Below, one piece after another: positions 13,065-20,424 of a stretch of DNA of 31,424 nucleotides (positions within the stretch are counted from its first letter, which is position 1; each line of letters starts with the position of its first letter). A program made the translations under genes and the position numbers. The notes beneath the pieces were generated by a model. It was not told the DNA's origin. It saw nothing but the letters and a program-made list of their open reading frames with translations, and made no database searches. The stretch spans positions 1-31,424 of the IMG/VR virus record IMGVR_UViG_3300027805_000056; one strand, 5' to 3'. This DNA comes from a virus.

Positions 13065-14474
13065 GTGGCAACCATCCCCATCGTCTCCGGCATCTACACC
13101 GACAACGGCCCCGACCTCCGGGTGTCGTACCCGGTCAACATGGTGCCGACGCCGATCAACAGCGGTGCCGGGAACCTGTTCCTGCGGCCCGGGGATGGCC
13201 TTGTCCAGTCTGTCACCGGCCCTGGTCCTGATCGCGGCGGGATCAACTGGAACGGCGTCCACTACCGGGTAATGGGCAGCAAGCTCGTCAGCATCTCCTC
13301 GAACAACGTCGTCACGGTGCTCGGGGATGTTGGTGGTGCAGACGACCAACTCGTCGTGATGGACTACAGCTTCGACCTGCTCGGCATCGTGTCGAACAAC
13401 GCGCTGTGGTACTGGAACGCGACAACCGGCACCCTGACCCGCAACACCGCACTTGGTCGGGTCATTGACGCCTGCTGGATCGAGGGCTACTGGATGGCGA
13501 CGGATGGGCAGTTCCTGTTCGTCACCGACATCCTTAACCCGCTCGCCACGCTGCCGTTCTCCTACGACGCATCGGAGCGTGACCCGGACCCAATCAACGC
13601 GGTGTTGCGCCTGCGCAATGAGGTCTACGCGATCAACCGCAACACCATCGAGGTGTTCGACAACGTGGGCGGCGGCTTCTTCCCGTTCGCCCCCATCGAA
13701 GGTGCGCAGATTCAAAAAGGGTGCATCGGCACCCATGCGTCCTGCGTCTTCCTCGAATCAGTTGCCTTCCTCGGCGGTGGGCGCAACGAGGCGCCAAGCA
13801 TCTACCTCGGGGCCAACGCCACCGCCACAAAGATCAGCACGCAGGAGATCGACAACCTGCTGCTGAACTACACCGAGGCGCAACTCGCCCAGGTCAAGCT
13901 CGAAGCACGCAACGACCGTAACCATCAACTGCTGTACGTCCATCTGCCCGACCGCACGGTGGTCTACGATGCAGCCTCATCCCAAGCACTTCAGCAGTCT
14001 GTCTGGTACACCCTCACCAGCAGCGTCATGGGGTTCTCTCAGTACCGGGCGAAGAACTTCGTCTGGTGCTTCGACAAGTGGTTCGCGGGCGATCCGCAGT
14101 CAAACGCCGTCGGCTACGTCGACCGCGACATCAGCACGCACTGGGGTCAGAAGGTGCGCTGGGAGTTCGGCACGCCCATCGTCTACAACAAGACGAACGG
14201 TGCGATCTTCCACGAACTCGAACTGACGGCACTCCCCGGACGAGTGGCCATTGGTGTCGATCCGCAGATCAGCACGTCGTACAGTCTCAACGGTCTCTCG
14301 TGGTCGCAGCCGAAGTACATCCGCATCGGCAGTACAGGCAACCGTGAGAAGCGCCTGGTTTGGCGTCAGCAGGGCTTCATGCGCAACTGGCGCGTCCAGC
14401 GGTTCCAAGGTGATTCCGACTCTCACTTGTCGGCCATGAACCTTGAGATTCGCGTCGAACCTCTGGTGTACTGA
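13065..14474 (+). CDS. Packaged-DNA stabilisation / tail hub protein, P22 gp10-like
   Basis: This 469-aa protein corresponds to P22 gp10 (472 aa), which binds the gp4 ring and closes the portal channel together with the needle. Visible family features are the N-terminal PIVSGIYTDNGPDLRVSYPVNMVP, a repeated beta-rich region (residues 60-200) with DGQFLFVTD and EVYAINRNTIEVF, a central SVAFLGGGRNEAPSIYLG and NHQLLYVHLPDRTVVYD, and the C-terminal WRQQGFMRNWRVQRFQ. It uses GTG at 13065, one base after the previous stop. It sits two steps later than in P22 because the fibre island was placed between gp4 and gp10. The stop overlaps the next ATG by one base. Confidence 0.93.
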   Translation: MATIPIVSGIYTDNGPDLRVSYPVNMVPTPINSGAGNLFLRPGDGLVQSVTGPGPDRGGINWNGVHYRVMGSKLVSISSNNVVTVLGDVGGADDQLVVMDYSFDLLGIVSNNALWYWNATTGTLTRNTALGRVIDACWIEGYWMATDGQFLFVTDILNPLATLPFSYDASERDPDPINAVLRLRNEVYAINRNTIEVFDNVGGGFFPFAPIEGAQIQKGCIGTHASCVFLESVAFLGGGRNEAPSIYLGANATATKISTQEIDNLLLNYTEAQLAQVKLEARNDRNHQLLYVHLPDRTVVYDAASSQALQQSVWYTLTSSVMGFSQYRAKNFVWCFDKWFAGDPQSNAVGYVDRDISTHWGQKVRWEFGTPIVYNKTNGAIFHELELTALPGRVAIGVDPQISTSYSLNGLSWSQPKYIRIGSTGNREKRLVWRQQGFMRNWRVQRFQGDSDSHLSAMNLEIRVEPLVY

Positions 14475-15289
14475 TGGCTACCGGACGGCTCAGGATCGGT
14501 CGAGATCAACTTGCGTCCTTCCTCAAGGACCACGAGGCGATCCGCCAGTTCGAGCGTCTGTTCACGGACGTCGAGCAACTGGAGCCAACCACCCTCGCCG
14601 ACATCATCCTCACTCTCGCCACCGCCGAGAACAAGGCCGGTGAGGCACTGGATGCGGTGGAGAAGCTGCGCCGGGAGATCGAACTCAGCATCCCGCGAGT
14701 CGAGCAGCCGGTTGATGCGCTCGATGCGCTCGACGACCCGCGCATCGTGCAACTCGTCACGCAGATTGACGATCTGCGCAAACAGGTCGAGGCGCTGCAG
14801 TCGGCACCCCCGCCCCGCGAGTTCAAGCGGGCTCGCTACGGGCAGTTCTACGACACGACCCCGCAGACGGCAACAGCAATCAACACGCCGGAAGCTGTCA
14901 CGTTCAATACGACCGATGTCAGCAACGGTGTGTACATCGGATCACCCACCTCGCGCATCTACGTCGACGAACACAGCATCTACAATTTCCTGTTCAGCAT
15001 TCAACTCGACAAGACAAGCGGTGGATCGGGTATCTTCTGGGTGTGGCCTCGCATCAACGGCGTTGACGTGCCTGACAGTAACAGTCAAATCCAGATTCAG
15101 GGAAACAATGCTGAGCAACTGGTGACGGTCGGGTACTTCTTCGACCTCAAAGCCGGCGACTACGTGGAAATCATGTTTGCCGTGAACGACACGACGGTGC
15201 GAATGGATTACTTTCCCGCCAGCGCGTTTTACCCGGCGATTCCGTCCATCATCCTCACCGTCTCAAACAACATTCAGGGGGTTCAATGA
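14474..15289 (+). CDS. Putative tail needle-like protein (helical stalk plus TNF/C1q-like tip)
   Basis: This 271-aa protein has two parts. Residues 1-115 are helical with heptad-like stretches (VEKLRREIELSI, VTQIDDLRKQVEALQS), suggesting a trimeric coiled coil. Residues 125-271 are beta-rich and resemble a C1q/TNF-type jelly roll: YGQFYDTTPQTA, then TFNTTDVSNGVYI, YNFLFSIQL, FFDLKAGDYVEIMFAVND and a hydrophobic end SIILTVSN. In P22 the gene after gp10 is the needle gp26, and in Sf6 the needle knob is known to be a TNF-like fold. Slot and architecture therefore fit a cell-envelope-penetrating needle. By eye I see no direct sequence likeness to gp26, so the role is an inference. The gene overlaps both neighbours by one and four bases. 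Confidence 0.6.
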   Translation: MATGRLRIGRDQLASFLKDHEAIRQFERLFTDVEQLEPTTLADIILTLATAENKAGEALDAVEKLRREIELSIPRVEQPVDALDALDDPRIVQLVTQIDDLRKQVEALQSAPPPREFKRARYGQFYDTTPQTATAINTPEAVTFNTTDVSNGVYIGSPTSRIYVDEHSIYNFLFSIQLDKTSGGSGIFWVWPRINGVDVPDSNSQIQIQGNNAEQLVTVGYFFDLKAGDYVEIMFAVNDTTVRMDYFPASAFYPAIPSIILTVSNNIQGVQ

Positions 15290-15624
15290 CCGTCACCGTC
15301 AAAGTCCTCGTCGCGCCTCTCCAGATGGCGAACACGCAGACGACTCAGTACACCGCTCCCGCGAGCACCAAGACCATCATCGACAAGGCCACCGTGGTGA
15401 ACACGGACACCGTGAACCGCACGTTCAGCGTCAACCTCGTCACGAGTGGCGGGTCGCCGGGGAACGCGAACCTGATGATCGACAACCGCGCCGTGGTGCC
15501 CGGGGAGACCTACAACTGTCCCGAACTGGTCGGCCAGGTGCTCGAACCCGGTGGCATCATCAGCACCATCGCCAGCGCCGCATCGGCGTTGACGCTGCGG
15601 GTGTCTGGTCGAGAGATCACTTGA
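15286..15624 (+). CDS. Conserved small beta-rich phage protein
   Basis: This 112-aa protein opens TVKVLVAPLQMANTQTTQYT and has the ordered pattern TQYTAPASTKTIIDKATVVN, FSVNLVTSGGSPGNAN, VVPGETYNCPELVGQVLEPG and a final LTLRVSGREI. This layout is frequent in phages, with unknown function; the alternating beta strands and a YTAPA/T...I...V.N pattern suggest a small Ig-like or beta-sandwich virion protein. It overlaps the needle-like gene by four bases (ATGA), so it may be produced with it in fixed ratio and could cap or chaperone it. No enzymatic motif is seen. Confidence 0.75.
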   Translation: MTVTVKVLVAPLQMANTQTTQYTAPASTKTIIDKATVVNTDTVNRTFSVNLVTSGGSPGNANLMIDNRAVVPGETYNCPELVGQVLEPGGIISTIASAASALTLRVSGREIT

Positions 15625-15632
15625 GGCATACA

Positions 15633-16118
15633 ATGACGCCGCCGAGTTCGTGGCTTCCGGCTGCCTCTGAGGACGTCATGGTCGACTCGCTACGGTCTCA
15701 CTTCGCGTCGCTGATGTTGCCGCCTGCTGCGCAGGAGTGGCTGCTCATGCTATGGCAAGCGATCCAGACGTTTGACGACTACGCTGACAACGATGCCGTC
15801 AAGCGCGACGATCTGGATGCGACGATCTGGAACACCCTGGTCGCCATGCCGCAGAACCCGTTCTTCGCGCAGCACGCGGCGGCACTGCTCTCGGCCTTGT
15901 CGGTTCTGATCCTCAAATGGCAGGCAAGTGATCGACAAGAGCGTGCCGGTGCTGCTGATGCAAGGTCGTTTGTCTGGCGAGCCGGGTACTACGACGTCGT
16001 GCTGCTGACGGTGCAACTCGTCCACGGTCCTGCTGCTGCAACGTCTGTGTCGAGCAAGGTGCTCGGGTTGTACGGTGAGTCGCTGGACGACTACATGAAG
16101 GAGTTCGGCAATGCCTAA
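15633..16118 (+). CDS. Conserved helical phage protein in the P22 gp14 slot
   Basis: This 161-aa, mainly helical protein contains WQAIQTFDDYADNDAVKRDD, IWNTLVAMPQNPFFAQHA and LILKWQASDRQERAG...SFVWRAGYYDVV, a run of motifs that recur in uncharacterised phage proteins next to ejection genes. P22 has gene 14 (172 aa, involved in virion assembly) at this place, just before gene 7; equivalence is suggested by position and length only. ATG 15633 is taken as start, although TTG 15621 is in frame. The end overlaps the next gene by eight bases. Confidence 0.72.
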   Translation: MTPPSSWLPAASEDVMVDSLRSHFASLMLPPAAQEWLLMLWQAIQTFDDYADNDAVKRDDLDATIWNTLVAMPQNPFFAQHAAALLSALSVLILKWQASDRQERAGAADARSFVWRAGYYDVVLLTVQLVHGPAAATSVSSKVLGLYGESLDDYMKEFGNA

Positions 16119-17055
16119 CCCAATCGTTGCAATCGCGGGATCGTCACTCATCGGTGGTGCGATGCAGTCGCGGTCCGCGAGCAAGGCCGCAGACGCACAA
16201 TCGCAATCTGCCCAAGCCGGCATTGAAGAACAGCGCCGCCAGTTCGACGAGATTCGCAGGCTGCTCGCCCCGTATGTCGAGGTCGGCACGCCTGCGCTCG
16301 AAGCGCAGCGGGCGCTGTTGGGCCTCGGTGGCGCAGGCGCACAGCAGCAGGCAATCCGCCAGATCGAGCGCAGCCCGTTCTTCCAGAGCCAGATTGAGCA
16401 GGGCGAGCGAGCCATGCTGCAGCGTGCCGGTGCGACGGGTGGCCTTCGCGGTGGCAACTTGCAGGCGGGGCTTGCCCAGTTCCGTCCCGCGCTGCTTCAG
16501 CAAGCCATCGAACAGCAGTACGCCCGCCTTGGGGGCATGACGTCGCTGGGCCAGCAGTCTGCCGCTGGTGTGGGCACCGCTGGTCAGGCGATGGGTGGCA
16601 ACATCAGCAATTTGCTCCAGCAGCAGGGTGCTGCACAGGCTGGCGGCATTCTCGGGGCCACTGCACCATTCGCGCAGATGGCGCAGTTGCCGATGCAGAT
16701 GGCGGGCTTGAATTACGCCCGCACGGGGCAGTTCGGCATCCCGGGCCTGTTCGGTGGAACTCCGATCACGCAAGCGGCCAATACTTACGGCACCATTCCG
16801 GGATCCGAGCAGACCCTAATGCTTGCACAGCAAGACTTCGGTATGCCCACGTACAGTGACCGCCGACTCAAGCGCGATGTCCGACGCATCAGCACTCGAA
16901 AAGACGGCCTCGGGGTGTACTCGTTCGAGTACGTGTGGGGCGGTGGTCGACACATTGGGCTGATGGCGCAGGAAGTCGTCAACGTCTACCCCGAAGCAGT
17001 CGGGTCCATTGGCGACTTTATGACGGTGAACTACTCCATGATTCCGGAGGCGTGA
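16111..17055 (+). CDS. DNA ejection protein, P22 gp7-like, with C-terminal S74 domain
   Basis: This 314-aa virion protein is expelled into the host to help DNA entry. The N-terminus has a hydrophobic segment (IVAIAGSSLIGGAM, residues 5-18), then the family region EEQRRQFDEIRRLLAPYVEV, ALLGLGG, ERSPFFQSQIEQGERAMLQ and ATGGLRGGNLQAGLA. The last 66 residues are an S74-type intramolecular chaperone/self-cleaving domain: YSDRRLKRDVRRI, then VYSFEYVW...HIGLMAQEVVNVYPEAV. The Ser249 and Lys254 spacing (five residues) equals that of the catalytic dyad in endosialidase chaperone domains. Cleavage before Ser249 would leave a mature protein of 248 residues. AAGGAG lies at 16098-16103. Confidence 0.88.
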   Translation: MPNPIVAIAGSSLIGGAMQSRSASKAADAQSQSAQAGIEEQRRQFDEIRRLLAPYVEVGTPALEAQRALLGLGGAGAQQQAIRQIERSPFFQSQIEQGERAMLQRAGATGGLRGGNLQAGLAQFRPALLQQAIEQQYARLGGMTSLGQQSAAGVGTAGQAMGGNISNLLQQQGAAQAGGILGATAPFAQMAQLPMQMAGLNYARTGQFGIPGLFGGTPITQAANTYGTIPGSEQTLMLAQQDFGMPTYSDRRLKRDVRRISTRKDGLGVYSFEYVWGGGRHIGLMAQEVVNVYPEAVGSIGDFMTVNYSMIPEA

Positions 17056-17056
17056 C

Positions 17057-18544
17057 ATGGTTCAGCCGATCAACTACACCATCCCCGTCGCCGATCCCTT
17101 CGAGAGTCTGACGAGGGGGATGAAGCTGGGCCTGCAGATGGAGCAGGTGCAGGCTGCGCGGCAGCAGCGGGCCATGGAGGCGCAGCAGATGCAGGCTGAG
17201 ATGGCTGCGGCGCGGCAGAAGGCCGAGCAAGATGCTGCCAAGGCTGCGGAACTCGTACGTCTCCAAGAAGTTCCGCTGGAGGACATGACCCAAGCGCAGC
17301 GGTTCCGACTGATGGAACTCACGCAGAGTGAGGCCACCCGGGCGCACATGGCTCGTGCCTATGAGAGTCTGAGCACCGAGCAGCGCGCAAACCAGGCTCG
17401 TAACTCGGGCAGTCTGATTGTTGCGCTGGGGTCCAACCCTCAAGTCGGCATTCGACGCCTGCAGACGATGATTGAGGCGGAGAAAGACCCCGCTCAGAAG
17501 CAAGCACTCCAGGTCGCACTTCAGATCGCTGAGGTCAATCCCCTTGAGGCGGCGAAGATGATCGACGGCACGCTTTCAATGGCGGGGCCTGAGTTCAGCA
17601 AGGTCGCGGAGTCGGCGCGCAACTACCTCAAGAACACGGGTAAGCCGCTGTACCCGGAGCAAGAGAAACCCATCGTGGTTGGGCGTGAAAGCTCGGTGTT
17701 CATGCCCGGAACCCGTGAATTCTTGACCCCTCCCGCACCACCCACACCCCCTGTTTCGGTTGGCCGCGGTGGTGGCGCACCCACTGCTGAAAAACCTGCC
17801 AAGCCCGGCAAGGCTGTCAAGGTGGTCGACCCCGATACGGGCAAGATCGTCATGGTTTCGGAGCAGGAAGCTATTGAGCGACGTATGACTCCAGCCGAAG
17901 GGTTGGAAGGGTTGTCGCCCAAAGAGATCCAGCGCCGCGAAGCGACGTTCCCGCAAGCCAGACAATCTGTGCGATCTGTTACGTCCACGATGTCGACCAT
18001 TGAGGAGACCATTGACCGACTTCTCAAGAACAAGAGTGGTTTGAGCCAGGCCACTGGTTTCATCCTTGGTCGAGAGATGGTTCCCGCTGTGACAGACGAG
18101 GCTCGCCTCGCAGTGGCCGACATCAACCAACTGAAGAACCTCGCATTCGTTCAGGGGTTGACTGAACTTCGTCAAGCATCCACCACTGGGGCCGGCGTCG
18201 GTAACGTGTCGAACAAGGAAGGTGATCGCTTTGAGAACATAAAGGCTTCGCTTGATCGGGTGCAGTCTTACGACGATCTTGTAGCCTCATTGAAGCGACT
18301 CAAAGCACAGGCTACGAATACGAAGTCGTCGATGCAAACGGCGTTCGACGACACTTACGAATATCGTCAGCAGCAAGCACAACCGCCCGCACCCCCGGGT
18401 GCCCCGCAACCGCCTGCTGCTGGTGGTAGATTTCCTACGCCTCCTCAAGCAGCAATTGACGCGCTGCGGCAAGGGCGTGGTACTGACGCACAATTCGATG
18501 CGATTTTTGGCCCCGGGGCTGCGGCAAGGGCGAGGGGGCGCTAA
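17057..18544 (+). CDS. DNA ejection protein, P22 gp20 slot
   Basis: This 495-aa virion protein is the second of three in the ejection set. Residues 15-75 are a Gln/Ala/Glu-rich coiled coil (MEQVQAARQQRAMEAQQMQA), residues 215-245 are a Pro- and Gly-rich linker (PPAPPTPPVSVGRGGG), residues 300-420 are helical and hold LKNLAFVQGLTELRQAS and GAGVGNVSNKEGDRF, and the C-terminus (AIDALRQGRGTDAQFDAIFG) is a short tail often seen in podovirus ejection proteins. The start is well supported by GGAGG at 17045-17049. The stop shares one base with the next ATG (TAATG). Assignment to gp20 rests on order and architecture because these proteins diverge fast. Confidence 0.8.
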   Translation: MVQPINYTIPVADPFESLTRGMKLGLQMEQVQAARQQRAMEAQQMQAEMAAARQKAEQDAAKAAELVRLQEVPLEDMTQAQRFRLMELTQSEATRAHMARAYESLSTEQRANQARNSGSLIVALGSNPQVGIRRLQTMIEAEKDPAQKQALQVALQIAEVNPLEAAKMIDGTLSMAGPEFSKVAESARNYLKNTGKPLYPEQEKPIVVGRESSVFMPGTREFLTPPAPPTPPVSVGRGGGAPTAEKPAKPGKAVKVVDPDTGKIVMVSEQEAIERRMTPAEGLEGLSPKEIQRREATFPQARQSVRSVTSTMSTIEETIDRLLKNKSGLSQATGFILGREMVPAVTDEARLAVADINQLKNLAFVQGLTELRQASTTGAGVGNVSNKEGDRFENIKASLDRVQSYDDLVASLKRLKAQATNTKSSMQTAFDDTYEYRQQQAQPPAPPGAPQPPAAGGRFPTPPQAAIDALRQGRGTDAQFDAIFGPGAAARARGR

Positions 18545-20424
18545 TGGCTACCAACCCGTTCGCTCAGTTTGTTCAAGAAGAAGTCAACCCATTCGCTCAG
18601 TTCGCAACACCGACCCCCACCACCCCACCCGGTCAGATCCCCGGCGCCCCTGCCAGTCTCGTCGCGCCGCCCAGCGTTCCCCCAACGACGCCCCTCGGCC
18701 AGCGAGCAATCCAGATAATTCGACCCACCGTGGAAGCACTTGGTACGGTTGCGGGTGGCGTCATCGGTGGTGGCACTGGCGCAGTGGGTGGTAGCGTTGT
18801 CCCTGGTCCCGGCACTGTGGCCGGCGGTACGCTCGGCGCTGTGACCGGCGCGGGCCTCGGGTACGGCATCGCCAAGGGTGGTCTTGATCTGCTTGAGCAG
18901 TCTCTCGGGTATCGGGAGGGGCCGAAGACCGCTCAGGAGGCGCTGGTCGGTGGTGCGCGGGATGTTCTGACTGGGGCAGCATACGAGACTGCTGGACGTC
19001 TGGCCGCACCCCTTGTTGCGAGGGGTCTGGAAGGTCTTGCCGCGTTGCCCGGACGTGCTCTCGACTTCAGAGGTAAGCAGGCCACGAAGATCGCCCGCGA
19101 TGCTGCCGGTAAAGAGATTGACGCAATCCGCGCAGCATTGCGAGGTGCTGCACCAGGTGAGACGCCCGCGCAAGCAACCGCTGGTATCCAACGCAACGCA
19201 TGGCAGTCGCTACTCGAACTCGGTAAAGAAACCGATCAGATGAGCGTCACGCTGAAGAACCAAAGCGATGACCTGCTGAACGAACTTTCGCGCATGGCGC
19301 AGGGTGGCAATCAGACCGATATTGCCAACTCCATCGACGCCTCGCGCAAGGTGCTCAATGCGCTGACAAAGCCGATGCGCGAAACGTCACTCGACGCCGC
19401 AAATCAGCAAAAAGCCAACAGTCTGAACTATGTCAACACTATGCTTCAGCGCATCTTCTTGCAGAAGCAGGTTCCTCTACCGCAAGGGTTTCCGCCACTG
19501 AGCGTAGATCGAATTGTTGGCGCCATTGACGAGGCGAGGATGCAACCTGGTGCGCGAGTCAGTACGACGCAGCAACAAGTCCTCGGTCGACTGCGTGCTC
19601 AGATTCTCAACGCCGCCGAAATGAACGGCGGCACCATTGATGCCTACGATCTCTACACCATTCGCAAAGAAGGGGTCAACGAGATCATCGACGCGCTGAT
19701 GGTCGGTCGTGATCCCAAAGTAAGCAAGCAGGTCGCGGCAGACGTTCTCGGCATTGTTCGACCGGAGATCGACAACGCGATCATGCGAGCCGGTGGTACG
19801 GAGTGGAAGAACTATCTCGACACGTTTTCCAAAGGTGCGAAAGACCTAGAGAAGCGGCAGATGGCTGCTGAAGCGTTCCGCATGTTCAAGGACTCTCCGC
19901 AGGAATACGTCAAGCTCGCGCGGGGTAACAACCCCGATGCGGTCGAGGCTATTTTCGGACCGGGCAACTACAACATCTTCAAAGAGATGTCGAACGAGAT
20001 GTCTACTTTGAACAAGGTCGCCTCGTATGTCGAACGTGAGGGTGTTATCGCAAATGCCGCAAAGGGCGGGCGAGAGGAACTTGCGCGAATTCTGAAAAAG
20101 CACCGCAAGCACACTCTGATTCCGAACTGGTTCAACCCATGGGTGACAACTGCCAACATGCAACTTCGGAACATTCAGGATCGACTGAATACCGAAACCA
20201 TGCAAGTGATTGAGCGTGCCGCGCAGTCGAACCAGTCAATGCTCGATCTTCTCGAAGGTTTGCCTCGCGGCGAGCGCAGCAAGTTGATGAAGATGATCAA
20301 CGGGCTTGGTAGGATGGGCGCACCTGTTGTCCAGACCCCCGCCGCCCGTGGTGCCCTCGTCGCCACGATGGCACCAGAAGAACAGCAACCTCAAGGCATC
20401 ATGTCCCCCGAGGAGCAACAATGA
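18544..20424 (+). CDS. Large DNA ejection protein, P22 gp16 slot
   Basis: This 626-aa protein has the usual features of the largest ejection protein: a Pro-rich N-terminus with two copies of NPFAQF (residues 4-9 and 17-22), then Gly-rich hydrophobic segments (VEALGTVAGGVIGGGTGAVG and TLGAVTGAGLGYGIAKGG, about residues 60-120) that can insert in membranes, and a long helical body (residues 170-590). P22 gp16 is 609 aa and is ejected into the host envelope. No lytic transglycosylase motif is visible. It starts at TAATG overlapping the previous stop, with a G-rich AGGGGG sequence before it, and overlaps the tailspike gene by four bases. Confidence 0.78.
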   Translation: MATNPFAQFVQEEVNPFAQFATPTPTTPPGQIPGAPASLVAPPSVPPTTPLGQRAIQIIRPTVEALGTVAGGVIGGGTGAVGGSVVPGPGTVAGGTLGAVTGAGLGYGIAKGGLDLLEQSLGYREGPKTAQEALVGGARDVLTGAAYETAGRLAAPLVARGLEGLAALPGRALDFRGKQATKIARDAAGKEIDAIRAALRGAAPGETPAQATAGIQRNAWQSLLELGKETDQMSVTLKNQSDDLLNELSRMAQGGNQTDIANSIDASRKVLNALTKPMRETSLDAANQQKANSLNYVNTMLQRIFLQKQVPLPQGFPPLSVDRIVGAIDEARMQPGARVSTTQQQVLGRLRAQILNAAEMNGGTIDAYDLYTIRKEGVNEIIDALMVGRDPKVSKQVAADVLGIVRPEIDNAIMRAGGTEWKNYLDTFSKGAKDLEKRQMAAEAFRMFKDSPQEYVKLARGNNPDAVEAIFGPGNYNIFKEMSNEMSTLNKVASYVEREGVIANAAKGGREELARILKKHRKHTLIPNWFNPWVTTANMQLRNIQDRLNTETMQVIERAAQSNQSMLDLLEGLPRGERSKLMKMINGLGRMGAPVVQTPAARGALVATMAPEEQQPQGIMSPEEQQ

